Assembly: GCF_020171315.1 (NCBI RefSeq)
Contig: NZ_JAIUZP010000005.1
Location: 62,001 to 126,000, forward strand
Source: Pseudooceanicola nanhaiensis
Lineage (GTDB): Bacteria; Pseudomonadota; Alphaproteobacteria; Rhodobacterales; Rhodobacteraceae
Direction: 5' to 3'
DNA length: 64,000 nucleotides
The translations under genes and the position numbers were made by a program. Below are positions 1 through 8,837 of the stretch, in pieces; position 1 is the stretch's first letter; the number at the start of each line of letters is the position of its first letter. The notes beneath the pieces were generated by a model. That model saw only the letters and a program-made list of their open reading frames with translations, made no database searches and was not told where the DNA came from.

Positions 1-725
1 CGTTCCTCTACGAGCGGCTGCAGCGCAAGGGCTTCGACATGATCGACGTCCACCGGCTTGCGGCGCGGGATCGCCATGTCTTTGGCGCGCTGATGCTGGC
101 CCATGGCCATGGCGATGGCCTCGTCACCGGGGCGACGCGGAAGTCGGCCCATGTGATGGAGCTGGTGAACCACGTCTTCGATGCCGATGCGGAACATGGC
201 GCGGTGGGGATCACCGCGCTGCTGCACAAGGGCCGGATCGTGCTGATCGCGGATACGCTGGTGCATGAATGGCCGGACGAGAACGACCTCGCCAATATCG
301 CCACGGCGGCGGCAGGCGTGGCGCGTCATCTGGGGCTGGAGCCGCGGGTGGCCTTCGTCAGCTTCTCGACCTTCGGCTACCCGGTGTCGGAACGGGCCGA
401 GAAGATGCACCTCGCCCCGGAAGTGCTGGACGCACGCGGCGTCGACTTCGAGTACGAAGGCGAGATGACCGTCGACGTGGCGCTCAACACCAAGATCCAG
501 AACAACTATCCGTTTCAGCGCCTGACCGGCCCGGCGAACATCCTCGTGGTGCCCGCGCGGCATTCGGCGTCGATCTCGGTCAAGCTGATGCAGGAAATGG
601 CGGGCGCCACGGTGATCGGCCCGATCCTCGCGGGCGTCGACCAGTCGATCCAGATCTGCTCCACCGGCTCCACCGTGAACGACATCCTGAACATGGCGGT
701 CCTCGCGGCCACCAAGGTCGGCTGA
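1..725 (+). CDS. maeB: NADP-dependent malic enzyme, C-terminal part (partial at left edge)
   Basis: This is the carboxy-terminal end of a MaeB-type malic enzyme, which oxidatively decarboxylates malate to pyruvate. The frame is already open at base 3, so the catalytic malic-enzyme domains lie outside the window. The roughly 240 visible residues form the phosphotransacetylase-like (PTA_PTB) tail. It contains RLTGPANILVVPARHSAS and ends with the STGSTVNDILNMAVLAA pattern typical of MaeB; in known MaeB proteins this tail is regulatory or structural. A stand-alone phosphotransacetylase is the alternative, but this ending favours MaeB. The next gene begins 1 base after the stop, so the two are probably co-transcribed. 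Confidence 0.9.
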   Translation, partial: FLYERLQRKGFDMIDVHRLAARDRHVFGALMLAHGHGDGLVTGATRKSAHVMELVNHVFDADAEHGAVGITALLHKGRIVLIADTLVHEWPDENDLANIATAAAGVARHLGLEPRVAFVSFSTFGYPVSERAEKMHLAPEVLDARGVDFEYEGEMTVDVALNTKIQNNYPFQRLTGPANILVVPARHSASISVKLMQEMAGATVIGPILAGVDQSIQICSTGSTVNDILNMAVLAATKVG

Positions 726-726
726 C

Positions 727-1596
727 ATGGCGGTTTTCAACCTCGGCTCGGTCAATGCGGATCTGTTCTACAGGCTGCCGCATATGCCCGCGCCGGGGGA
801 GACGCTGGCCGCGCTCTCCCATGACCGGGGCCTCGGCGGCAAGGGGGCGAATATGTCGGTCGCCGTCGCCCGTGCGGGCGCGCGGGCGGTGCATATCGGG
901 GCCGTGGGCCCCGATGGTGTCTGGATGCGCGCCCGGCTGGAGGCCTATGGCGTCGATGTGGCCCATCTGGCGCTGCACGAGGGGCCTTCGGGCCATGCGG
1001 TGATCTACCTCGATCCCGAGGGCGAGAATTCCATCGTGATCTTCCCCGGCACCAACCGTCAGATCGCGGAAACGGACATGGTGTCGGCGCTGGCCGAGGC
1101 AAAGCCCGGCGATATCGCCGTCTTCCAGAACGAGACGAACCTGCAACGCGCCTTTGCCGAAACCGCCCGCGCCAAGGGCCTGACCGTGGCCTATGCGGCG
1201 GCCCCGTTCGAGGCGGCGGCGGTGCAGGAGGTGCTCGATCAACTCGACCTCCTGGTGATGAACCGGATCGAGGCAGCGCAGCTGCAGGCCGCCACCGGGC
1301 TGGCGCCCGAGAAGCTGCCGGTGGGGCAGGTGGTGATCACGCTGGGGGCCGAGGGCTGCCGCTGGATCGACACGGTTTCAGGGGAAACCCGTGATTTCCC
1401 CGCGCCGAAGGTGCGCGTGGTGGATACCACGGGCGCGGGCGATACCTTCACCGGCTACCTGATGGCCGGGCTCGACCGGGGCGACGACATGGCCACGGCG
1501 ATCACGCTGGCACAGCGCGCCGCCGCGCTGAAGGTGACCCGTGCGGGCACCGCCAATGCCATCCCCACGCGGGACGAGGTGCTGGCCGCGGGCTGA
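727..1596 (+). CDS. PfkB-family carbohydrate kinase (ribokinase-like)
   Basis: A 289-residue sugar kinase of the PfkB/ribokinase family, expected to phosphorylate a sugar or nucleoside hydroxyl with ATP in the cytoplasm. It has the N-terminal glycine motif GGKGAN at residues 37-42. The C-terminal anion-hole motif DTTGAGDTFTGY starts at residue 233, and Asp239 is the expected catalytic base. Length and motif spacing match ribokinase (about 300 residues). The ATG is 1 base after the maeB stop, which suggests translational coupling. The true substrate (ribose, another sugar, or a nucleoside) cannot be read from the sequence, so no symbol is given. Confidence 0.88.
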   Translation: MAVFNLGSVNADLFYRLPHMPAPGETLAALSHDRGLGGKGANMSVAVARAGARAVHIGAVGPDGVWMRARLEAYGVDVAHLALHEGPSGHAVIYLDPEGENSIVIFPGTNRQIAETDMVSALAEAKPGDIAVFQNETNLQRAFAETARAKGLTVAYAAAPFEAAAVQEVLDQLDLLVMNRIEAAQLQAATGLAPEKLPVGQVVITLGAEGCRWIDTVSGETRDFPAPKVRVVDTTGAGDTFTGYLMAGLDRGDDMATAITLAQRAAALKVTRAGTANAIPTRDEVLAAG

Positions 1597-1800
1597 CCGC
1601 ACCCGCGCCGGATCGGGCCCGAAGAGGCCGAAAACCCCAGTAAAAACAGCGCAAAACAATCCTGTATTTCACACTTATGTTATCCGGACAGTTGGTCCGA
1701 AACTCCTGACCCTGCGTAACGTGTCTATTGCAGTTCGGGCATTCCGCCCGGGCCCCGGACGATCTGTGCCGGGACCGAAGAGACCCAAGGGAGAGAAGAT

Positions 1801-2217
1801 ATGAAGACCATTCTGACGACTGCCGCCGTGCTCATGGCCGCCACCACCGCGATGGCCGATGGCCATTCCTCCATGACGCCGATGGTGAAGGCGATGGACC
1901 AGGACGTGTCCAACGGCGTGGTCAGCGCCGAGATGATCACTGCCGGTGAAAATGGCTGGATGGTGGTGCACCGCACCGATGCCGCGATGAAGCCGGGCCC
2001 GGTGGTCGGCTATGCCCCGCTGCGCGCCGGTGAAAACCATGATGTGGCCGCCCTGCTGCAGGAAGACGTGGCGTCGGGCGACATGCTGATGCTGATGATC
2101 CATTCGGAGGCGGGCGGCGTCACGCCGGGTGTCTTCGAATATACGCTTGGCGCCACGGAGGACGGCCCGATTAAGCCGGACGGCAAGCTCGTCATGGCGA
2201 CGATCACCGCGAAGTAA
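1801..2217 (+). CDS. Small secreted protein, DUF7282-like
   Basis: A 138-residue exported protein. Residues 1-19 form a Sec signal peptide (basic start, hydrophobic core, AMA cleavage site before DG). The mature part is rich in Met, Asp and His and contains a WMVVHRTD...PGPVVGYAPL segment. I associate this pattern with small periplasmic DUF7282-type proteins of unknown function; that family call is from memory. A clear ribosome-binding site (GGGAGAGAAG) precedes the ATG. A GC-rich terminator follows the stop, so the gene is probably transcribed alone from the 200-base upstream gap. No function is proposed. Confidence 0.75.
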   Translation: MKTILTTAAVLMAATTAMADGHSSMTPMVKAMDQDVSNGVVSAEMITAGENGWMVVHRTDAAMKPGPVVGYAPLRAGENHDVAALLQEDVASGDMLMLMIHSEAGGVTPGVFEYTLGATEDGPIKPDGKLVMATITAK

Positions 2218-2248
2218 CCTCCGCACGGTCCCTCGTGTATCCCGACTT

Positions 2249-2282
2249 GCCGGGGCGGTAGCCGTACCTGCCCCGGCCTTTT
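2249..2282 (+). terminator. Rho-independent terminator after the small secreted protein gene
   Basis: Arms GCCGGGGC and GCCCCGGC are separated by 13 bases and followed by CTTTT. It lies 31 bases after the stop of the gene ending at 2217. Confidence 0.7.
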
Positions 2283-2364
2283 AAAACGGTCATGCCTCGG
2301 CGCCCTGTCGCCGCTTGGCATTCCAACGTCACCTGCGTAGCCTCGCCCCCGAAAGGGGACCCAC

Positions 2365-3273
2365 ATGCAGGAACAGACGACCCATGACGCGGAACACGAC
2401 CCGCGCAACGATGACCTCAAGTTCTGGCTGAACGGCCGGATCGTCGGCAAGGCCGACGCCGTGGTCAGCATATATGACAGCGGCTTCATGCTGGGCGATG
2501 GCATCTGGGAGGGTCTGCGTCTCTACGATGGGCATTGGGCCTTTCTCGACGATCACCTCGACCGGCTGTTCGAGGCGGCGCTGGCGATCGACCTCGACAT
2601 CGGGATGGACCGCGCCGGTGTGATCGCCGCGCTGGAAGAGACCCGCGTCGCCAACGGAATGCAGACGGATGCCCACGCCCGGCTGATGATCACCCGGGGC
2701 ACCAAGGTGCGCCCGTTCCAGCATCCCTCGCTCAGCCGCTCCGGCCCGACGGTGGCGATCATCATGGAGCATTCGCGCCCCCGGATGGGCCGCCCGATCC
2801 GGCTGGCCACCGTCCCGCATCAGCGCGGCCTGCCCATGACGCAGGATCCCAAGCTGAATTCCCATTCCAAGCTGAACTGCATCCTCGCCTGTATCGCCGC
2901 CGAGAAGGCGGGCGCGGACGAGGCGCTGATGCTGGACGTGCATGGCTTCGTGAACACCACCAACGCCTGCAACTTCTTCATCGTGCGCAAGGGCGCGGTT
3001 TGGACCTCGACAGGGGATTACTGCATGAACGGGATCACCCGGCAGAAGGTGATCGACCTGTGCCGCGCCAATGATATCCCCGTGTTCGAGAGGAATTACT
3101 CCCTCGTCGATACCTATGGCGCGGACGAGGCCTTCCTCACCGGCACCTTCGGCGCCCAGACCCCGGTGAGCGAGATCGACGGCCGCCAGATCGGCACCGG
3201 GCAGCTTGGCCCGGTGACGGAGCGGATCCGCGCGCTCTACAAGGACCTCGTGGCGGCGGAGGCGGCGCAATGA
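2365..3273 (+). CDS. Class IV (BCAT/D-amino-acid fold) aminotransferase
   Basis: A 302-residue PLP-dependent aminotransferase of fold type IV, the family of branched-chain and D-amino-acid transaminases. The N-terminal half has FWLNGRIVGKADAVVSIYDS and GFMLGDGIWEGLR, which match the family. Lys169 in SHSKLN is the expected Schiff-base lysine. The family normally carries a Glu in a GxxxE...N(I/L)F segment that contacts the PLP ring nitrogen; here the segment reads GFVNTTNACNFF and no Glu is present. The end overlaps the next gene by 4 bases (ATGA), indicating tight coupling with the sulfotransferase-like gene. Substrate is unknown, and the missing Glu argues against assuming a standard branched-chain aminotransferase. 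Confidence 0.85.
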   Translation: MQEQTTHDAEHDPRNDDLKFWLNGRIVGKADAVVSIYDSGFMLGDGIWEGLRLYDGHWAFLDDHLDRLFEAALAIDLDIGMDRAGVIAALEETRVANGMQTDAHARLMITRGTKVRPFQHPSLSRSGPTVAIIMEHSRPRMGRPIRLATVPHQRGLPMTQDPKLNSHSKLNCILACIAAEKAGADEALMLDVHGFVNTTNACNFFIVRKGAVWTSTGDYCMNGITRQKVIDLCRANDIPVFERNYSLVDTYGADEAFLTGTFGAQTPVSEIDGRQIGTGQLGPVTERIRALYKDLVAAEAAQ

Positions 3274-3989
3274 AGATCGCCTGCTGGTCCGGGCCGCGGA
3301 ATATCTCCACCGCGATGATGTACAGCTTTGCCAACCGGGCTGATTGCGGCGCGGTGGATGAGCCCTTCTATGCCGCCTACCTCGCCATGACCGGGCGGGT
3401 GCATCCGATGGGCGAGGCGATCCTCGCCTCGCAGCCGACGGATCCGGACGTGGTGATTGCCGAGCTGACAGGGCCCAACCCCGGTCGGCTGCCCCATGTC
3501 TATCACAAGCACATGGCGCAGCACATGTTGCCGGGCATTCGCCGGGACTGGTTCACGGGGATGAAGCACATCCTGCTGATCCGGCATCCCGCCCGCGTCG
3601 TGGCCTCCTTCTCGGCCAAGTACGAGAACCCGGAACTGGCCGAGATCGGCTTCACCCAGCAGGCGGAGCTCTACGATCAGCTGACGGCCGAGGGCCATGC
3701 GCCGGTGGTCCTCGACAGTGCCGATGTGCGCGCGGATCCGGAGGGGACGCTCAGGGCGCTTTGCGAGGCCCTCGGCCTCGACTGGGATCCTGCCATGCTG
3801 CACTGGCCCGCGGGCCCCAAGGCCGAGGACGGTGTCTGGGCCGCGCATTGGTACAACGCCGTGCATGGCTCCACCGGCTTTGCCGGGGCGGAGGGGCCGA
3901 TGCCGGTGCTGGAGGGTGCGGGCAGGACCCTGGCCGAGGCGGCGCTGCCCTCTTACGAGAAACTGACGCCGCTGCGGCTCAGGGCCTGA
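3270..3989 (+). CDS. Sulfotransferase-like P-loop protein
   Basis: A 239-residue protein with a sulfotransferase-type fold signature. There is a P-loop-like 5'-phosphosulfate site near the N-terminus (CWSGPRNISTAMMYSF, residues 5-20). A 3'-phosphate-binding segment HILLIRHPARVVASFS occurs near residues 100-115, with Arg105 and Ser114 in the expected places. Family members normally transfer sulfate from PAPS, although some relatives bind other nucleotides. The start overlaps the aminotransferase stop by 4 bases, so the two proteins probably act together. The acceptor is unknown. Confidence 0.75.
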   Translation: MKIACWSGPRNISTAMMYSFANRADCGAVDEPFYAAYLAMTGRVHPMGEAILASQPTDPDVVIAELTGPNPGRLPHVYHKHMAQHMLPGIRRDWFTGMKHILLIRHPARVVASFSAKYENPELAEIGFTQQAELYDQLTAEGHAPVVLDSADVRADPEGTLRALCEALGLDWDPAMLHWPAGPKAEDGVWAAHWYNAVHGSTGFAGAEGPMPVLEGAGRTLAEAALPSYEKLTPLRLRA

Positions 3990-3995
3990 CGCCCC

Positions 3996-5474
3996 TCAGC
4001 CGAGGAGCGACAGAAGCGCGAAGCAGATGCCCGACAGGATCGCGGCGGCGGGCACGGTGATGACCCAGGCCGCGACGATGGTCATAAAATGCGACCGGCG
4101 TACCAGCTTGCGCCGCTTGCGCTCCTCCGGGGCGATGACCTTGGGCGGGCGGGTGGCCTGCATCTGGCGGGCGCGCCGTTCGGCGTGCCATTCCCGGAAG
4201 AAGCCGACGCCGAAGATACCGCCGACGGCGATGTGGGTCGAACTCACCGGCAGGCCCAGCCAGGAGGCGGCGATGACGGTCACAGCCGCGGACAGCGCCA
4301 CGCAATAGGCCCGCATCGGGTTCAGCTTGGTGATCTGGTTGCCCACCATTGCGATCAGCTTGGGCCCGAACAGCACGAGGCCAAAGGAAATCCCCAGCGC
4401 CCCGATCACCATGACCCAGAGCGGAATGGCGACCTGCCCGGACACCCCGGCGGTCTGCTGGGCATAGACCACGGCGGCCAGCGGCCCCACGGCATTGGCC
4501 ACGTCGTTCGCCCCGTGGGCGAAGGAGAGCAGCGCGGCAGAGATCACCAGCGGCAGGCGGAAGAGGATCTTCAGCGAGCGGTTCCGGTTCTCCAGCCCCC
4601 GCGACTGACGGCGGATCAGCGGCACGGCGGCCAAACCGCAGCCGATGCCGGTGAGGCCGCCAATGGTCAGCGCGCGCGGCATGTCGATATGGATGAGGTG
4701 CTTGAGCCCCTTCAACGCCAGATAGGTGGCAAAGGCGGCGGCCATGATCCCGATCAGGACCGGCACCCAGACCCGCGCAGCGGCGATCTTGTCCTCGACG
4801 TAGATCACCTTCCACTTGATGAAGGCCAGCATGGCGGCGGCAAAGACGCCCCCCAGCAGCGGCGAGATCACCCAACTGGCGGCGATCGCGCTCATCTGGT
4901 GCCAGTCCACGACGGAGAGGCCGGCGGCGGCGATGCCTGCGCCCATGACCCCGCCCACGACGGAGTGGGTGGTGGACACCGGCGCCCCGATCCAGGTGGC
5001 GATATTGACCCAAATTGCCGCCGACAGCAGCGCCGACATCATCGCCCAGATGAAATAGGTGCTGTTGGAGAGGCTGGCCGGGTCAATGATCCCCTTGGAG
5101 ATGGTGGACACCACGTCGCCACCCGCGATCAGCGCGCCCGCGCTTTCAAAGATCGCGGCAATGGCGATTGCGCCCATCATCGGCAGCGCGCCGGCGCCCA
5201 CGGCTGGGCCCATGTTGTTGGCGACGTCGTTCGCCCCGATGTTCAGGGCCATGTAGGCCCCGAAGGCAGCGGCGATCACCACGACGAGGGATCCCGGCTC
5301 GGCCCCGGTCAGGAGCAGCGCGGTCAGCGCCGCCAGCGTCACGAAGACAAGCGAAATCCCCACGCCGACCAGCGGGCGCGAAGTGTAGAGCGTGGCGGCC
5401 TCGAGGCGCGTGATCCGGTTCAGGTCCCGGTCAAGCGTCTGCCAGGCGCGAGTCTTGTCGTCAGTGTTGGTCAA
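3996..5474 (-). CDS. pit: PiT-family inorganic phosphate transporter
   Basis: A low-affinity, ion-coupled phosphate permease of the inner membrane. With the TTG start chosen here the protein has 492 residues. The two PiT repeats are clear: GANDVAN at 80-86 and again at 321-327, with matching APVSTTHSVVG (164-174) and LPVSSTHIAVG later. Multiple hydrophobic helices are present. The start is inferred. The reading frame stays open further upstream, but no family-like residues appear before MTNTDDKTRAW, and a GGAACGGAACG purine stretch precedes the TTG. It lies 35 bases downstream of a Nudix gene on the same strand. PiT genes are often paired with a PhoU-like DUF47 gene; none is seen here. Confidence 0.92.
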   Translation of the reverse strand: MTNTDDKTRAWQTLDRDLNRITRLEAATLYTSRPLVGVGISLVFVTLAALTALLLTGAEPGSLVVVIAAAFGAYMALNIGANDVANNMGPAVGAGALPMMGAIAIAAIFESAGALIAGGDVVSTISKGIIDPASLSNSTYFIWAMMSALLSAAIWVNIATWIGAPVSTTHSVVGGVMGAGIAAAGLSVVDWHQMSAIAASWVISPLLGGVFAAAMLAFIKWKVIYVEDKIAAARVWVPVLIGIMAAAFATYLALKGLKHLIHIDMPRALTIGGLTGIGCGLAAVPLIRRQSRGLENRNRSLKILFRLPLVISAALLSFAHGANDVANAVGPLAAVVYAQQTAGVSGQVAIPLWVMVIGALGISFGLVLFGPKLIAMVGNQITKLNPMRAYCVALSAAVTVIAASWLGLPVSSTHIAVGGIFGVGFFREWHAERRARQMQATRPPKVIAPEERKRRKLVRRSHFMTIVAAWVITVPAAAILSGICFALLSLLG

Positions 5475-5509
5475 CGTTCCGTTCCGCGAAGGGGCCCCGT
5501 CAGGCGTCG

Positions 5510-5989
5510 TCAGGCGATCCTGCCCGTCAGTGCCATGCCGGGCACTTCGGAAAGCAGTTTCTTCAGACCCTCTTCGTCCACCCGTGCAGCGGCCACCTCG
5601 GGGGTGACCCATTCGCGCTTGCGCTTGCCCGCCTCGGGATAGTCGTCCAGCAGCTTTACCACCTGAATGGCAAAGACGGCGACATCCGTCGGCACGGGAA
5701 CCCCGCCACGCATCCGCTTTTCATAGCGGTAGGTGCCGATCTTGACCGGCGGCGGACCGGCGGGCTTGATGCCCGCCTCTTCCCAGGCTTCTTCCAGCGC
5801 GGTCCCACCGGCGTCGTAGCCGGTCTTGGGCCAGCCCTTGGGCAGGATCCAGCGACCGGTGTCGAGCGACGTGATCAACAGGACTTCACGACCGGCCTTG
5901 CCCTCACGATAGCACAACGCCGCGCTTTGAAAGCGGGCGGGGCGCACGAGAAGGGGCGACAGGAAGTTGGTCCAGATATGGTTGATCAA
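5510..5989 (-). CDS. Nudix hydrolase, diphosphoinositol-phosphatase-like type
   Basis: A 159-residue Nudix hydrolase, expected to cleave a nucleoside or inositol pyrophosphate linkage in the cytoplasm. The motif region is ILPKGWPKTGYDAGG followed by LEEAWEEAGI (about residues 48-74). The REUXEEXGU core is close to consensus, but the first Glu of the classical box is replaced, a pattern I associate with the DIPP/Ap4A-like branch. The start chosen is TTG at 5989 (INHIWTNFLSPLL...). An in-frame ATG exists at 6094, but it sits in the loop of a terminator hairpin, so it is unlikely to be the real start. The pit gene follows on the same strand, hinting at a phosphate-related role. Confidence 0.82.
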   Translation of the reverse strand: MINHIWTNFLSPLLVRPARFQSAALCYREGKAGREVLLITSLDTGRWILPKGWPKTGYDAGGTALEEAWEEAGIKPAGPPPVKIGTYRYEKRMRGGVPVPTDVAVFAIQVVKLLDDYPEAGKRKREWVTPEVAAARVDEEGLKKLLSEVPGMALTGRIA

Positions 5990-6078
5990 AGGGGTACTCG
6001 CATCTGCATACAGGTTTAGAGGGTTTAGCCTTTCAACGTGGGTCGTTTCAATCTCACGTCCAGTTTGGACAGGCAAAA

Positions 6079-6104
6079 GGGCAGGACTTCGCATCGTCCT
6101 GCCC
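6079..6104 (-). terminator. Terminator hairpin downstream of argG
   Basis: Arms GGGCAGGAC and GTCCTGCCC enclose an 8-base loop. On the minus strand they are followed by CTTTTG. The position, 78 bases after the argG stop, suits a rho-independent terminator. The loop contains the ATG that would give a longer form of the following Nudix gene. Confidence 0.6.
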
Positions 6105-6139
6105 TCGAACCGGGCATATCCCGGTCGCCTTTCGGAAAG

Positions 6140-6169
6140 GTAAGGGCGGTCTCGGAGAGCCGCCCTTAC
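6140..6169 (-). terminator. Hairpin just after argG
   Basis: Near-perfect inverted repeat with arms GTAAGGGCGG and CCGCCCTTAC, 13 bases from the argG stop. It is followed by only a short T-poor stretch (CCTTTCC). It probably acts with the second hairpin at 6079-6104 as a double terminator or 3'-end stabiliser. Confidence 0.5.
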
Positions 6170-6181
6170 CTCATGCAGGGA

Positions 6182-7411
6182 TCAGCCTTTGACGCGCTTG
6201 TTGCGCACGGCGATCAGTTTCAGGCGCAGGGCGTTCAGGTTGATGAAGCCGGCCGCATCCTTCTGGTCGTAGGCGCCCGCATCTTCTTCGAAGGTCACGT
6301 GGGCCTCGGAGTAGAGCGAGTGATCCGACCAGCGGGCCACGGTGCGGGCTGCGCCCTTGAAGAGCATCAGCTTCACGGTGCCGGTGACATGTTCTTGGGT
6401 CTTGTCGATCAGCGCCTGCAGGGCCTCACGCTCGGGCGAGTACCAGAAGCCGTTGTAGATCAGCTCGGCATAGCGGGGCATGATCGAGTCCTTCAGGTGG
6501 CCTGCGCCGCTGTCGAGGGTGATCTGCTCGATGCCGCGGTGGGCTTCCAGCAGGATCGTGCCGCCGGGGGTCTCGTAGACGCCGCGGGACTTCATGCCGA
6601 CGAAGCGGTTCTCGACGAAGTCGAGACGGCCGATGCCGTGTTTCTTGCCCAGTTCGTTGAGCTTGGTCAGGATCGTCGCCGGGCTCAGCGCCTCGCCGTT
6701 GATGCTGACCGCGTCGCCTTTTTCAAAGCCGACCTCGATGTACTCGGGCTCGTCGGGGGCCTGGGTCACCGGATCGTCGGTGCGCTGGAAGACGTAGTCG
6801 GGCGCCATGTCGGCGGGGTTTTCCAGAACCTTGCCCTCGGAGGAGGTGTGCAGCAGGTTCGCATCGACCGAGAAGGGCGCCTCGCCGCGCTTGTCCTTGG
6901 CGATCGGGATCTGGTTCTGCTCGGCGAATTCCAGCAGCTTGGTGCGCGAGGTCAGGTCCCATTCGCGCCAGGGCGCGATCACCTTGATGGCGGGGTTCAG
7001 CGCGTAGCAGGACAGCTCGAAGCGGACCTGGTCGTTGCCCTTGCCGGTGGCGCCATGGGCCACGGCATCGGCGCCGGTCGCCTCGGCGATTTCCACCAGG
7101 CGCTTGGAGATCAGCGGACGCGCGATCGAGGTGCCCAGCAGGTAGAGTCCCTCGTAGACAGCGTTGGCGCGGAACATCGGGAAGACGAAGTCTTTCACGA
7201 ACTCTTCACGGACATCTTCGATAAAGATGTTCTCGGGCTTGATGCCCAGCAGTTCGGCCTTCTGTCGCGCCGGCTCCAGTTCCTCGCCCTGGCCAAGGTC
7301 GGCCGTGAAGGTGACGACTTCACAACCGTATTCGGTCTGAAGCCACTTGAGGATGATGGAGGTGTCGAGGCCACCGGAATAGGCCAGCACGACTTTCTTG
7401 GGCGCGGACAT
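6182..7411 (-). CDS. argG: Argininosuccinate synthase
   Basis: ArgG condenses citrulline and aspartate with ATP to give argininosuccinate, the penultimate step of arginine synthesis. The start is the ATG at 7411, giving 409 residues, the usual family length. It is preceded by GGGAAAAGAC. The frame extends upstream, but that region lacks family similarity. The N-type ATP pyrophosphatase P-loop AYSGGLDTS is at residues 10-18. The rest matches the family throughout, for example [20 protein letters not shown] and [13 protein letters not shown] [12 protein letters not shown]. The gene stands alone, divergent from ilvA, with two hairpins after the stop. argJ lies elsewhere in the window (32.0-33.2 kb). 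Confidence 0.97.
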   Translation of the reverse strand: MSAPKKVVLAYSGGLDTSIILKWLQTEYGCEVVTFTADLGQGEELEPARQKAELLGIKPENIFIEDVREEFVKDFVFPMFRANAVYEGLYLLGTSIARPLISKRLVEIAEATGADAVAHGATGKGNDQVRFELSCYALNPAIKVIAPWREWDLTSRTKLLEFAEQNQIPIAKDKRGEAPFSVDANLLHTSSEGKVLENPADMAPDYVFQRTDDPVTQAPDEPEYIEVGFEKGDAVSINGEALSPATILTKLNELGKKHGIGRLDFVENRFVGMKSRGVYETPGGTILLEAHRGIEQITLDSGAGHLKDSIMPRYAELIYNGFWYSPEREALQALIDKTQEHVTGTVKLMLFKGAARTVARWSDHSLYSEAHVTFEEDAGAYDQKDAAGFINLNALRLKLIAVRNKRVKG

Positions 7412-7574
7412 GTCTTTTCCCTTGTGAGAAGTTTGCTGCGCGATACCGGGTTTTCCGGTCAGGTACAAGCATGCGGACCCGTCCGGGCCTGCAAATGCTG
7501 GCGATTTGGGCGCTGGGCCGCCCCGCGCGGGCGCCGATCTTGCCAAACCTCCCGGCTTGCGCCAGTGAAGAGCC

Positions 7575-8810
7575 ATGGATGACTTTCGACATGCAGCCCG
7601 TGAGGCCGCCCACGCCATGCGCGCGGTCTTTCCCGCGACGCCGCTCCAGCGCAACGATCACCTGTCGGCAAAATACGATGCCGACATCTGGCTCAAGCGC
7701 GAGGACCTGACCCCGGTGCGCAGCTACAAGCTGCGCGGCGCCTTCAATGCCATGCGCAAGGTTCTGGCGGGCGGCACGCGGCCGGTCTTCGTCTGTGCCA
7801 GTGCAGGCAATCACGCGCAGGGCATGGCCTACATGTGCCGTCATTTCGAGGTCCGCGGCATCGTCTTCATGCCGGTGACCACGCCGCAGCAGAAGATCGA
7901 CAAGACCCGCGTCTTCGGTGGCGAATTCATCGAAATCCGCATGGTCGGAGACTATTTCGACGACACGCTGGCCGAGGCGAAGGCCCATTGCGCCCAGATC
8001 GACGGGCACTTCATGGCGCCCTTCGACGATGCCGACGTGATCGAGGGGCAGGCCAGCGTTGCCGCCGAGATCGAGGCCCAGCTGCCCGATCTGGCGGATC
8101 GGATCATCCTGCCCGTGGGCGGTGGCGGTCTCTCGGCCGGTATCCGCAGCTACTTTGGTGACCGCCTGGCCCTGACCTTCGTGGAGCCGCTGGGGGGCGC
8201 GTCCCTTGCCGCGGCGGTGAAGGCCAATGAGCCGGTGACGCTGAACAAGGTCGACAGTTTCGTGGACGGCGCCGCCGTGGCCCGGATCGGCGCGCTGCCC
8301 TTCGAGCGACTCAGGGGCATCCGGATCGAGGACGTGCTGGCCGCGCCCGAGGATCGCGTCTGCACCACGATCCTCGAAATGCTGAACGTCGAGGGTATCG
8401 TGCTGGAGCCCGCGGGCGCGCTGGCCGTCGATGCGCTGGCCGATGTGGCCGAGGAGATTCGCGGCAAGCGGGTGATCTGCGTCACCTCCGGCGGCAACTT
8501 CGATTTCGAGCGCCTGCCCGAGGTGAAGGAACGCGCCCAGCACTACCGCGGCGTGAAGAAGTACCTGATCCTGCGGCTGCCGCAGCGCCCCGGGGCCCTG
8601 CGCGATTTCCTCGACATGCTGGGCCCGCAGGATGACATCGCGCGGTTCGAGTACCTGAAGAAATCGGCGCGCAACTTCGGTTCGGTCCTGATCGGGATCG
8701 AGACCAGCGAGGCCGAGAATTTCACCCGGCTCTACGGGCGTCTGGACGCGGCGGGCTTTGCCTATCGCGACATCACCAACGATACGATCCTCGCCGATAT
8801 CCTGATCTGA
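7575..8810 (+). CDS. ilvA: Threonine dehydratase, short single-ACT form
   Basis: A PLP-dependent deaminase converting threonine to 2-oxobutyrate for isoleucine synthesis. It has 411 residues. The PLP lysine is Lys52 in VRSYKLRGA. The phosphate/substrate loop SAGNHAQG spans 76-83, and the glycine loop [10 protein letters not shown] lies near residue 183. The C-terminal 90 residues (from [19 protein letters not shown]) resemble one ACT-like regulatory domain, whereas E. coli IlvA has two and is about 100 residues longer. This short form is common in alphaproteobacteria. GAAGAG precedes the ATG. A catabolic threonine/serine dehydratase is the alternative, but the ACT tail suggests the biosynthetic, regulated enzyme. 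Confidence 0.92.
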   Translation: MDDFRHAAREAAHAMRAVFPATPLQRNDHLSAKYDADIWLKREDLTPVRSYKLRGAFNAMRKVLAGGTRPVFVCASAGNHAQGMAYMCRHFEVRGIVFMPVTTPQQKIDKTRVFGGEFIEIRMVGDYFDDTLAEAKAHCAQIDGHFMAPFDDADVIEGQASVAAEIEAQLPDLADRIILPVGGGGLSAGIRSYFGDRLALTFVEPLGGASLAAAVKANEPVTLNKVDSFVDGAAVARIGALPFERLRGIRIEDVLAAPEDRVCTTILEMLNVEGIVLEPAGALAVDALADVAEEIRGKRVICVTSGGNFDFERLPEVKERAQHYRGVKKYLILRLPQRPGALRDFLDMLGPQDDIARFEYLKKSARNFGSVLIGIETSEAENFTRLYGRLDAAGFAYRDITNDTILADILI

Positions 8811-8837
8811 TCCCTTTGAAGGATCAGGGGGCCGCCC

